Assembly: GCA_905116865.2 (NCBI GenBank)
Contig: CAJHNH020002513.1
Span: 426,501-490,500, forward strand
Length of the DNA: 64,000 bases
Direction: 5' to 3'
Source of the DNA: Candidula unifasciata
Lineage: Eukaryota > Mollusca > Gastropoda > Stylommatophora > Geomitridae
Shown here one piece after another: positions 1 through 10,553 of this stretch. The translations under genes were made by a program, and so were the position numbers. How positions within the stretch are numbered: the stretch's first letter is position 1; the number at the start of each line of letters is the position of its first letter. A model generated the notes under the pieces. The model was not told where the DNA came from. It was given only the letters and a program-made list of their open reading frames with translations, and ran no database searches.

Positions 1-428
1 AAGTGATGTCAAAGTTATGAATATATTCACGATACGTGAAGAACACAGGGGTAGACATTGCAAAGTGCAAAGATAACGCATTAAATTGCAATGACGAAGC
101 TTTATCTGTTACGTGTGTTTTATATGTAATGTTTGCCCATTGTAAATAAAAACAATAAGACACGGAGTAATCACAAAAACAATCGTCTGTCATTCTCCTG
201 GTAAATATAGTTAAAGGGTTTTCTACTACGAGAATTGAGTATTTGAATCTTCTTTCCCCAATTTCCCCCTGTTATTAACTTTGAGTAAAAATTCCTGTCA
301 GGCCGAGGACTGGTCTTCATTGAATTAAAACAATAAGAGAAAACGGGTGCTTATTTAAAATGTTAGTCCATACACTTTGAGGTTGATAATCGAGTTTGTC
401 CCCAGCCTTCTGCCGTGTGTACTGTCAG
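1..428. other. AT-rich intergenic sequence
   Basis: I see no coding region, RNA gene or delimited repeat. The last eight bases (421-428, ACTGTCAG) are the left target-site duplication of the adjacent MITE. Confidence 0.6.
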
Positions 429-778
429 CAGTGCTGGATTAAGCTAAATAAGCTACAGCTTAGGGCCTCAGAATCCAAAGATGTCTCGTTTTTTCCTACA
501 TATGCAATTTCTTTTTAAATTTTGAACATTTGTCCCCCAGAAATATGTAATTTCTAGCTTACAGTCCTTTAGAGGATTACATATTTTCTATAATTTTTAC
601 AAACACATTTTATTATTACTTTTAATAAAAATTAAACGACAATATGTTTCCATTATCCCTATATTCAAGAGGCATACACATTTTAAAGTCTTCAGAGATT
701 AGCCTTTGTAATTCTAAATGGTGGGGGCCTCACGGCTTTATATATCTTAGGATCTCATCACGTCTCAATCCTGCACTG
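429..778. mobile_element. Non-autonomous hAT-type MITE (350 bp)
   Basis: The element begins CAGTGCTGGATTAAG and ends CTCAATCCTGCACTG, an imperfect 15-bp terminal inverted repeat. Flanking 8-mers are ACTGTCAG (421-428) and ACTGTCAA (779-786), 7 of 8 identical. A CAG/CTG-ended TIR with 8-bp TSDs is the hAT superfamily signature. The AT-rich interior has no transposase reading frame, so it would need a source of enzyme elsewhere. Confidence 0.8.
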
Positions 779-786
779 ACTGTCAA

Positions 787-2309
787 TCTTGTTTGATACA
801 GGCGGTTGTCCATCCAGCGATGCCAAATTATTCGACATCTTCTCCTTGGTCTCCCTCTGTCTGTTTTTTCTTTCAGCTTTCCTGTTGCATACTGTATTTC
901 CCGGAGAGAGAAAAAAAAATCGGGTCTTAAATTATTTTTTGCTTAAAAAAAAATGCACGAAGGCTTCCTTCAGATACACAATTCTATATTTATTCCAACA
1001 CGGCCATGTCCTCTTCGTCTGGAACATCTTCATAATTGTCCAAATCGCGATTTCTGACCTGAATGTCTTTCTGTAGAACTACTGGTCACAGTTTCTCGTG
1101 TCAAGCAATACAACTTTCCTTAATTGTAAATTTCTCGTCCATGTAGCCTGCCTGCAGTGCATTGGCTGACGATCTTAACTGGGGCTTACTTTTGGGGAGT
1201 AGAGTTTATATAAAAAGTATTCTAAAAATTTCTGCTAGGGTTTAGTTTTGGGATGGGTCCTTTTTTTTTTCCTTAAAAAAAATCGGTAGTTTTCCCCTTC
1301 TGCTGACATTTCAAAACAGGGGATTGACTTGTCTAACGCTGCTAGTAAATTAATTTTCTTTATGATTTATTTCTTTCAGAACACAATCCTACCCCCTTTT
1401 CCTTACCTTCTTCCTCCTCCATTTCATCATCATAATCGTTGTTGTCTTCATTGTCGTCATCATCACCATCATCGTCTCTGTTACTGTTGTTATCATCATC
1501 AAAATCATCATCACCATTACCACTCTAGTTAGACCGAACCTAATGGCTAAGATGCCTGGTATTAAAATTCCACATTAACTTATTTAACAGTTTTATGCTG
1601 CTATGCAGTCTGAACCCAGTTTTCGGGAATGTTCCTATGACGTAACAAATATAAATATTTTTAGAAATAAGAGGCTAATAAAACAGTATTCGTGTGCAAT
1701 AATCGGCACTAATAGAAGAACAAACTTTATTTTCAAAGGGTTAAGAAGTGGGCACGCAGGCAAGTCTAAGAAATGTTAGAAGAAAAACGTAGAGAAGATT
1801 AAAGGACACATTATACAATTGAATCTAGTAGTTATGACACCACATTCTAACCTGTCGTCTCTAAATAACCGCAATGCCTTTCTGAAGGATGGGGGAGTAC
1901 TTTCAAGTATATCCAGCTAGACATTCCTGTTTGATAAACTGAATCTTGTGAGTCAAATGTTTCTTTCCCCATTTTCCAATTTATCTTTAAAAACACATTG
2001 GGCACATTTGTCTCACACTACGTTGAAATTAAAGAGCTAATAATAAAATACAAAATGATGCCATGGATTTCGCTACATTGAGAAGGAGGGGCGTGTCATT
2101 AGGGACGGAATAGGGACAGCTGAGAAATTGGTTAAAGATTTTATAAGCACATAACGTTTAAAAAAAAAAAAACTAATCAAATGATGAGATGCCAAAAACA
2201 GTCCTGAAATAAAAAAAAAACTTTTTGTGGAACACTTTTCTTAACGAGATCTGGCCTTTGCTAGCTACACTCTCCACGGTCACTGGCTGTGTTTCCCAAG
2301 CTCTCTAAA
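787..2309. other. Intergenic, no gene seen
   Basis: The short reading frames here look like chance. An imperfect TCA/ATC tract (about 1425-1530) produces a histidine-rich frame that I do not regard as a gene. Positions 1718-1775 carry one copy of the short repeat also seen at 11415, 49853 and 54240. Confidence 0.5.
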
Positions 2310-2368
2310 GCACAGTATCACTCTGTGTATCACAGTATCACACTGTGTATCACAGTATCACACTGTAT
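2310..2368. repeat. Short tandem repeat, about 20-bp unit
   Basis: Roughly three copies of a unit containing CACAGTATCACACTGTGTAT occur in tandem. The unit is partly self-complementary (CACAGTxxxACTGTG), so each copy could fold as a small hairpin. Confidence 0.7.
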
Positions 2369-2783
2369 TATCCTAATGAACAAGTTGTGAAAAACTTAAA
2401 AATAAGAAGCATAAGCAAAACTCCGCATGTATTATTACATTTCACACATTATATTTAATATCTTTACGAGTAACACAGTTAATGTGTTTAAATGTAATAG
2501 ATTGGGTATGAACCACCGGCTTCAATTTTGTTTTTATCGACTGGTCGGCCCTCGACGGGTCTATCTGTATACATTCTTCTCGTGCTGTTTTTCAAAGAAC
2601 AGAAGGCATTTAATAGTGATCTCAAATTTGCTGTTTTTCTACCTATGAGAGCCCTTGTCGTTTCCCATTCTTTCATTTCTATATTTGCTGTCTCTATAAA
2701 GGATGTGGTTCAAATAATGCCTACCGCCCATGCTTCCCAACGCCGTGTCTGCAACTCATGTGAAACCGAGTGGACATGGAGAG

Positions 2784-3350
2784 NTTAGAGTTTTTAAAAA
2801 TCAAAATTGAAAATCAGTTTGGAATGAGACACATGAGGAAATTTTGTTAAAATAAAAACTTTTTTTAAAAAACCCTATTTTGAGACAACCTACCCCCCAA
2901 AAGTTTTTCTACAATCGGATGCCAGCGGTCACCATAGCTAGCGTTGCGAGAAAACCCAAAAACATTCCCCCAAAAGTTAGTCCGAAACTTAACCAAACCC
3001 CCCAAAAAAAACAAAATTTAAACGAGAAGCTTTGGCCCAGTTTTTGTCAAAAAATTTTCAAGTTTTTTGGGGAAAAAAATTTCACATTTTAAACGAATTG
3101 GGGGTTGAAAAAATTTTTAACAATTGATCCAAATAGAATCCAAAGGGGGAAAAGGAGGGCATTGTTGTATCACAATTCAATTTAACATTGAACACATAAA
3201 AGAACGACAACTTTACCATTATCTTAAATTTTGTAGAAGATTTGGGAATGCTTTTTTAACTTGTTTAAAACTAAAATCTTTTTATTCACAGTCGTGCAAA
3301 GACCCAACAGATGGCATTTTAGAGTGTTTGAATTGTTAACCTAATGAGGA
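2784..3350. other. Assembly join (one N) followed by homopolymer-rich sequence
   Basis: The window's only N is at 2784. The next 560 bases are full of runs of A, T, C and G of 4-8 bases, unlike either side, and hold no plausible gene. This looks like low-quality read sequence at a contig join. Confidence 0.6.
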
Positions 3351-3481
3351 AAAGGGAACTTGGTTGGAAATGAACTTGTCGAAAATGATTCACTACAGAG
3401 GTCTAGAATCACAATGTTCAGTGAAATGTTCACACCTGATTGATTGAAAATGTAAAACATTTTTTTTGGGGTGGGGGAGAA

Positions 3482-4196
3482 TGTAGTGAGTCATTTCCTC
3501 CCCATTAAGTTATGCCCGATAGATGACGTCAGTAATAAATGTAAGGCGAATGTTTGACTGACTGAGATAACACGAGATTTATGTCTTGAGTTTCATGAGA
3601 GACATCTGAAAGTCAGGTTTTATGTGAAACATGATTGTTCACATGAAACCATGAAGGTTGACTGGCAGGATTCGAATTATCACGGGCCAGACACGACAAT
3701 TCGTGATAATGAAATTATCCAGAATATTCGAGAACAGGACAGATCAGAGGGCTATATAATAGCGAAGAAAAGGTTTGTGAGGCAGTCTCGTTTAGGCCAA
3801 GGGAAAGGTGTACGTGTGGAAAGTTCGGAAGAATGTTGTCGTCTGAATAGCGTGATTTCCCAATGTCTACCTGGCATAAAATAGCGGCTGACGGAAACGG
3901 TGGCCAGCTGTGAATGACTGTCGTTCTGGATGGAGGGAGCTACTGTGTTTTCTATGAATTGTGTTTCTATTCTACGATGTTACAAAGGTATGATTGACTG
4001 TTTAGATCATTGATTAGGAGTGCTACGGTTGTACATGAACATTTACTGACTGCAACAACAGCGAGTGAAAATAAACAGTACGTGTTACTTCTGAACGTCT
4101 GCCAGCGTCCATGTTTTCTCGTTCTCGTCAGTTGGTGAATGGAGAGATGCGGTGACTCATTCGAGCCAGCAATTAATAACAATGAAGATCACTGCA
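3482..4196 (+). mobile_element. Solo LTR-like element, copy 1
   Basis: The element starts TGTAGTGA and ends TCACTGCA, an 8-bp terminal inverted repeat with one mismatch in TG...CA form. It is homologous along its length to 57356-58134. Shared blocks include ATGACGTCAGTAATAAATG near the start, the promoter-like GGCTATATAAT (3750-3760), CAGTCTCGTTTAGGCC, a GCGAGTGAAxATAAAC block with AATAAA (around 4070) and CAGCGTCCATGTTTTCTCG. TATA box, downstream polyadenylation signal and TG/CA ends fit an LTR. No gag or pol flanks it and I see no 5-bp duplication, so it is a decayed solo LTR or an LTR-derived repeat. Confidence 0.65.
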
Positions 4197-4262
4197 GTGG
4201 CGAAGTAGTCAAGTCGTTAACCTCGTGCTGAGAATGTACTGGGTTCGATTTAGGGTCGTATT
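4197..4262 (+). repeat. tRNA-like SINE head directly after the LTR
   Basis: The sequence holds an A-box-like GTGGCGAAGTAGTCAAG and a B-box-like GGGTTCGATTT at roughly tRNA spacing. It reads as the 5' part of a tRNA-derived SINE rather than an intact tRNA, since no acceptor-stem pairing is evident. Confidence 0.4.
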
Positions 4263-4474
4263 GTGTAGTCTGGGACTGCATTGTTATATTAACAAGTGAC
4301 AGATTGCAGAGATTCGCTGGAGTTATCAATGGATCTACTGAGCTAGAGCTCTGCACTATGTCTTTGGCAGATCAAAGGACGTTATGCGGAGAAAGGTCAT
4401 GTGAGGTAGAGTCAAGAGTAATGAATACGATCTTCTCACATTAAAACGCCATTAAAATAACACAACACATGCAT

Positions 4475-4494
4475 GTATATACACACACACACAA

Positions 4495-4526
<32 letters not shown>

Positions 4527-4551
4527 CATCATCATCATCATCATCATCATC
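4475..4551. repeat. CA / TA / ATC compound microsatellite
   Basis: A CA run, then TA, then (ATC)n meet without interruption. The (ATC)n part is the complement of the (GAT)n tail of the minus-strand LINE fragment that starts next to it. Confidence 0.95.
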
Positions 4552-4805
4552 CCGTAACATTGGGTGACGTTGGGTCAGGCGTTTCTGTTGACTCTCTGAT
4601 CAGCTGTCTCCACTTTTGGCGGTTAGTTGCGATGCACTTCATAGCTGCAAGCCTGAGGCCGGTCCAGTCAGTCAGGTTCTGTAACCAGGTCTTTCTTGGT
4701 CTGCCTCTTCTCGGCTCTCCCTCTACTGAGCCCTGCAGTATTGTTTTTTGGAGAGGCCGTTATATCTCATTACATGTCCATACCATTTTCCCCCCACCTT
4801 TTCAC
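4552..4805 (-). mobile_element. LINE ORF2 C-terminal fragment with (ATG)n tail
   Basis: The minus strand reads EGEPRRGRPRKTWLQNLTDW, then TGLRLAAMKCIATNRQKWRQ and a stop after NVTG. Gly-Arg-Pro-Arg-Lys-Thr-Trp followed by a Leu-x-x-x-x-x-Asp-Arg-x-x-Trp segment is the C-terminus common to many non-LTR retrotransposon reverse transcriptases. The upstream Tyr-Gly-His-Val region is out of frame. A GAT-repeat tail follows the stop, marking the true 3' end. Clade uncertain. Confidence 0.75.
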
Positions 4806-4856
4806 TGTAGTTAAAAGAGGCTTATAGTTGCCAATGTTATATATATAAATAAAAAC

Positions 4857-7280
4857 TGAATATTTCTATATGTACATCAAGTAAAATGTCTCAGTAAATC
4901 AATTAATTATTCCAAGTCAGCGTGTCACATATATACCGTGCCATATTTAAACGGACGACACTCAGCGGTGCCGACACAAAGAATACACAGGGAGGGGTAT
5001 CAATGGAGATAGTAGCCTATCCCTATTGTGTATTGTCATGGAGGTGGGGTGGGGGAAAGTTGTGCCTCAACTTTTTTAAATTGCACCACAATAATAATAA
5101 GTATATATTTAAAGTCATATGAATTTATATAAATAAATTACTTAATAAAGGAAAAAAAACTATACATTGGAAAAAAAGGGGGGGGGGGGGGGCATCTAGC
5201 TTTCTTAAACATTTTTGTGATAGGGATTTATTTCTGCCCCCCCCCCCCACCCCCCAATTTTTTTTAGGTGAGAGGTTCAGGGAGTCTAAGTCTTCAGGTT
5301 AAGGCGCTCCAGACGACATACCTAAATTCACTCGTGGCTCTTGCATGGTGCTAATTTGTATTCATCGGACACATATAAAGTCTAAGTTCTGTTGAGGTAT
5401 AACGGGGGATACAATTCAGATTCAGTTCTATAGTCCGTCCCAAAAGTCTTGCCTAATTTCATAAGTCCTAGCTCAGTTACCGTTCGGTGTAAGTTGTTGA
5501 AGTTTTGCATGCAACTTGTTAATAATCATGTTCTTGTGTGAATTTGATTTTTTTAATGTAAACAAACATTTAGTTTTTCTTTAGCTTTTTTTTGTTTAAG
5601 TACATTAGAAAAAAAAATTAATCAGAGACATCGATTCAAAGCAAACAATCAGCATGCAAATAGTTAACTGAGAAACGGGAACTTTTCAAAAGATCAAATG
5701 GCACACGTTTCCTAGGCGTTTCATTCTCATGTGGTAATCTCCAGCATTAGATTCCCCCTTGTTTTTTTATTTTTCATTGTTTACGGGACAGGCTATCAAA
5801 ATAATCACCATGCATCGCTGCACATGCAAGCCGATTTCTAAAAAATTTCCGTTTTGTGTAGAAACTGTATATTCTATATTTCAGGAAAACACAAATTGAC
5901 TATGATCCATACCAGAGTTTTCGAGGTATCTGTTAAATTGTGAGGGTACGACTTTTGAAACGCACTTTAGCAGCAGACATAGCGGTGTATTTGTCATGTA
6001 TGGATGTGGTAGATCTGCGGGAACATTATACTTGATGTCTGTCTGTCAGTCAGTCAGTAACATATCCTTTGCAGAACTTTGCTTCCATAACAACCCTCCG
6101 GAAAACTTCTTGATCACAAGCAAGAAGTCCCGCGTCCGATGTACCCATCTAGAGATCATCCGCCGCATCGTGCACTTGATGTACGAAATGCCGACGAGAC
6201 AAATATAAAGTCATATAGTTAAAGGGTTGATGGGAAACAATGAGAAGGGGTGGCGGGCACATTCCCTATGTTATGTTAGTTTACCCTTCCAGTTCAAGTC
6301 CTTAATAAAAATTAATTGAAAAAATAAGTAAAATAAAGCAACAACATGCCAGTCTTGTTCTAGAATTCAAACTAATATCATGGGCTGCAGGTAATTGTAC
6401 TAGTGACCGACGCTCCCAATACTCATGTACACATTTTAATCAGGTTAAGTAAATGCAACTGGCGTCATGGTTAATTTGCTCTCCGTCTCCACGTGGGCCC
6501 TAAAATAACCTAACGACTAAACGGGGTTTCTGGGACCTCTCCACGGGTGATTCTCATCCGAATGATGGTACTTTGTGTCTCCGGGTGTTTATAGCTCTTT
6601 ACGATGTCCTAGTGAGGTAAAAAGTCAGTCACTCAGTCATTGTAAACTCGCTTATTAAGTTCATATTGACCTATAACTACCGATGTATCACCACCATTCT
6701 TTTAAAAAGCTCGTCGTGTGAAGTGGGTCCTTCACTTTCATGTTTAATCTAATTTGTTAAACGGATAAATTACCAAGACACCGTAATGCACTGGTATTCT
6801 ACAAGTCTAACTATAATTCTTCACAGAATACAAGTACTTAAATGACTTATGTTTGCACTAACCTGCAGAAGTAAGTATGCAGATTATTTGAAGCGTTCAT
6901 TCAGTCTTCAGAAATATATTAGCTTGCAAGTTTGTAGACCAAAGATGGGCAGGCTCGACACAAATTTCTTTTGTTGTCTATTGTCGTCTTTGGCATATTT
7001 ATTAAAATATTAAATAGCATTGTAATGATTGGCTAGTGGTTTGCCAGAGAAAAAACAATGCTGAAGACATACAGGTACATGAACTGGCTGAATGTGAAAG
7101 ACGTAATACTATATCATTCTGTGAACGGTGACCTGGATACACAGCGAAAGTACATTGTTGTGTTTTTACAACGGATTATGTTACGGGGTTCTGGATGTTG
7201 CTAAATCTCATCCCTGTTTGTAGTAAACCGAGTATATGTTTCTACTCTACACTTGCATTCCTGCCTTCTTCTGTGTCACA
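4857..7280. other. Intergenic, no gene seen
   Basis: Contains G and C homopolymer runs (about 5179-5193 and 5239-5249) and one copy of dispersed repeat family C (6470-6625, listed separately). I found no reading frame with recognisable similarity. Confidence 0.5.
6470..6625 (+). repeat. Dispersed repeat family C, copy 1
   Basis: Shares its core with 15935-16100 and 34215-34380: a block near GGGACCTxTCCACGGGTGAT, then CTCATCCGAATGxTGGTAC, TTTGTGTC and GTGTTTATxGCTC, ending in a GATGTCCTxGTGxGGTAAAA-like box. Three copies in 64 kb with a conserved core suggest a SINE or SINE-like family. Confidence 0.65.
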
Positions 7281-7880
7281 CAGCCATGGCTTCACGTTAC
7301 CTGCCTGGTTCAACGTCACACAGCCATGGCTTCACGTTACTTGCCTGGTTCAACGTCACACAGCCATGGCTTCACATTACCTGCCTGGTTCAACGTCACA
7401 CAGCCATGGCTTCACATTACCTGCCTGGTTCAACGTCACACAGCCATGGCTTCACGTTACTTGCCTGGTTCAACGTCACACAGCCATGGCTTCACATTAC
7501 TTGCCTGGTTTAACGTCACACAGCCATGGCTTCACGTTACCTGCCTGGTTCAACGTCACACAGCCATGGCTTCACGTTACCTGCCTGGTTCAACGTCACA
7601 CAGCCATGGCTTCACGTTACCTGCCTGGTTCAACGTCACACAGCCATGGCTTCACATTACCTGCCTGGTTCAACGTCACACAGCCATGGCTTCACGTTAC
7701 TTGCCTGGTTCAACGTCACACAGCCATGGCTTCACGTTACTTGCCTGGTTCAACGTCACACAGCGATGGCTTCACATTACCTGCCTGGTTTAACGTCACA
7801 CAGCCATGGCTTCACGTTAACTGCCTGGTTCAACGTCACACAGCCATGGCTTCACATTGCTTGCCTAGTTTAATGACACA
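7281..7880. repeat. 40-bp minisatellite, 15 copies
   Basis: Fifteen head-to-tail copies of a 40-bp unit starting CAGCCATGGCTTCACGTTAC make exactly 600 bp. Because 40 is 1 modulo 3, the peptide repeats every 120 bp and all three plus frames stay open, which creates long spurious reading frames. Variation sits mainly at two sites, ACGTTAC/ACATTAC and ACCTGC/ACTTGC; the first is a CpG-to-CpA change. Confidence 0.97.
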
Positions 7881-8640
7881 GAGCCCACAGGCGCCTGAAC
7901 CCAGGGGTTCAGGTAACTTGAGGTCCCCCCCCCCCCCCACTATATATTTTAGGGGAACTCAGCCTCCCACTCCTTTCCGAACCAAAAAATTAAGGGGACT
8001 GAGAAGCTCCTTGTAAACATTTACAGAAATTCTCTATAAACCTATTTATTGACATATCTGAATTTATTTTAAGTATATTATTATATTCATTTGTCATTCA
8101 GCACATAATAAAAGCAACACTAGCAATAATAAAAACTATAATAATAATGTTTAAAATAACAAATTAGTACAGGAAGCGGTTTTTAACACCCTTTCCCGTG
8201 CCTTTATTACAAAATTATAGAAGAAACATGAAGAAGTGAATGATTTAAATAAAGCATTCATTCTGAATTGGATTATGCACTATGGATTGGTCAGAAAAAA
8301 GTTGTTGTAGGCATTCAGGCAAAGACCTTATTGCTTAGGTAGAAGGAAAATACTATCCTTAGAAAAAGTCGTAAATTTTATCCCACCAGGACATCACACA
8401 AGCGATAAACACCAGATGACACAAAGTACCACCATGCGGATGCAAATCACCCATTGAAAGGTCCCGGAAACCGCATTCTGCCATTAGGCCATATTTATGG
8501 CCGGGCTATATTGCGGCCTATGGCAAGAGCCAGGGTGGAGCTTCAAAATAACGAAAAATTGCACCAACAAGGAGATGACAATCATAAAGGAGACTAATTA
8601 TAATATTGCTAACAGCTAAAATAACGGATTGTTGCTATTT
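7881..8640. other. Intergenic, no gene seen
   Basis: A C homopolymer follows the minisatellite at about 7926-7939. The rest is AT-rich. A short palindrome GGCCATA...TATGGCC lies near 8487-8502. No gene is supported. Confidence 0.5.
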
Positions 8641-8646
8641 TCTGAA

Positions 8647-8870
8647 TCACATGTTTATCTCGTTCAACATGTCTGCATCAAGATGAAATCCCTGCTCTTT
8701 AAGAGCGGTTTTTAAGAATGCGGAGAAACGGAAATCATATGATGACAGACCAGGACTATAGGCTAATTGTTGCAGAATTCCCCACTTCTTCCGTGTTGGC
8801 CACTGCTGTATGCCAGCTTCATAAAAGATTTCAGGGCATATAGCGCCCTCCAAAAAGCTGTGCAAAATAT
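8647..8870 (-). pseudogene. mariner-like transposase C-terminal remnant, apparently permuted
   Basis: The minus frame contains LQQLAYSPGLSSYDF then FSAFLKTALKEQGFHLDADM. This matches the mariner/Tc1 segment Leu-x-His-Pro-x-Tyr-Ser-Pro-Asp-Leu-x-x-x-Asp-Phe that carries the third catalytic Asp; the last Asp is kept and the Ser-Pro-Asp is Ser-Pro-Gly. FYEAGIQQWPTRKKW lies upstream of it, although this Phe-Tyr-x-x-Gly-Ile-x-x-Leu-x-x-Arg motif normally follows near the C-terminus. A rearranged or head-to-tail relic is likely. Confidence 0.55.
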
Positions 8871-8874
8871 AACA

Positions 8875-9280
8875 TAATCCATGTTGTTTTCCCTTGCGGG
8901 TTTCGCTGACAAATACCCCTTATGTAAAAAAAAAAAAAAAAGCCTGTCATTGGATCTCCATCTGAAAACTTTATCGCGCTAGAGAAGATGTCAGTATCAC
9001 AAAAAGGTAGAGGACCTGGAACCTGGGGTCTTTGGCATCCTGAGGTCCTCCTCCACAAAATTTGTTTAGCTCCACCCCCACCCAGCTTTAAAAAGAGATT
9101 AAACTGCACCATTCTTCCTTTCCAACCCTCCACAGAAATTATCTTTTTTAAAGATTTTGTTCACAAATATCTTATTATTTGGAAGTTTATTAAATAATTA
9201 ATAATTAATTTATTAAAATATTATTAGGACATTTCAAAAATATGTTTTCCCATTCAGAACACAATAAAAATAATTACAGG

Positions 9281-9311
<31 letters not shown>

Positions 9312-9715
9312 TAAATAATAATTTTTAAAATTGTAATTAATTTCTCAGCTCTTCCACAAGGCTTACATTTCCACAGGTCCCCTGCGCCCTCCTTTTTTAA
9401 AATATATAAGGCGGCCGAAGTCCGGTACCCCGAATGTTTTTCTTTGTGACTGCTTCATCCTTGCATATGGCTGTAAGCAGTATTTAGACCATCTTTCCTT
9501 GAATAAATAAATCAGCAGGTCTTTTACAGAACGTAGCTCTATTCACGGCAAGCCAGAAAATGTCTTTTTCCTCAAGCCATTTTTTCAACCTAATGTTCTT
9601 TCACAGAGAATGCATTTTCAATGTCCTGTATCCGAATTCGCGGATGTTGGCATCTTTGACCCTCCATCACCTTTCTCTCCAGTTCGGGGAGGGGCGTAAA
9701 AGGAGGGGGGGGGGA
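8875..9715. other. Intergenic with a TAA microsatellite
   Basis: A (TAA)n tract lies at about 9277-9311 inside a very AT-rich stretch. No gene seen. Confidence 0.55.
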
Positions 9716-9717
9716 GG

Positions 9718-10095
9718 GTTGCGTTGTCTCGAGGCATGGTGTCTACCTCGAGTGCTGCCGGTTCCGGATTCAATCCCCGGTAAGGGCAAGGATTTTTTCA
9801 CGTGGACCTGGACTTCTAGTAATTCCCCCTGGTCTCTAGGTAGTGAGATCGTACGCCCGTGTGCATTGTTGCGCACGTAACCAATTCCTTGGCAGCTGGA
9901 AATCGAAAAGCGTAGCCTAACGGCGCTGCCTGGACAAAATCTGGTGTTAAAAAAAATATTTCAGGATCCTCGCCACTGCTACAGAACGTGTGCACTGTGT
10001 TGAGTTTCTTCGGACTCTGTCTTGAGTCATAAGAAAAACGGAGCACTTATGGGTTACTACCAGTGTGCCATGATGTTTGTCCGTTGTTCAAACCT
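9718..10095 (+). repeat. SINE family B, copy 1 (about 375 bp)
   Basis: Begins with a tRNA-like head containing the B-box-like GGATTCAATCCCCGG. It shares its body with 50084-50425: CCTGGTCTCTxGGTAGT, TGTGCATTGTTGC, GTAGCCTAACGGCGCTGCC, TTTCAGGATCCTCGCC and GGGTTACxxCCxGTGTGCCA. Two collinear copies define a dispersed tRNA-derived family. Confidence 0.75.
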
Positions 10096-10484
10096 CTCTC
10101 CAGACCACCATAGTTGGTATCTTTCCTTACAACAATTGTTGTAAAGTCGGACTTAGTTCTTGCCGTATATCATATTAGGACCCTTGTTCCACCAGTTGCG
10201 CAAACGCATGTGATGCTAGACTATATGAGTGATGTGGCCATCATCCCAATGACCACCTTTACTTCCAAGCACTTCCTAGTACTTATTTTAGTTGGGCCGA
10301 CTTGAAAGCACAGCGGTTTTTTTCCCCTGGCGAACTGGTAAAGCTGTTTGTCTCGGGTTCTAAAGGTCTCGGGTTCGTTTCATAGTTGCATCGTTAATTA
10401 CTGAGTGTAGTTTTTACGGAAACCAATGGGTATGTCGCTGTCGTGTTCGTGCTTTGTGCGACGCCTTGGCAGATGATTAGTCGC

Positions 10485-10553
<69 letters not shown>

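Noticed and set aside
7281..7880. CRISPR-like array
   Set aside because: The units are contiguous with no unique spacers, and the genome is eukaryotic; it is a minisatellite.
7195..8016. 273-residue open frame with repeats
   Set aside because: It is the translation of the 40-bp minisatellite; all three plus frames are open for the same reason.
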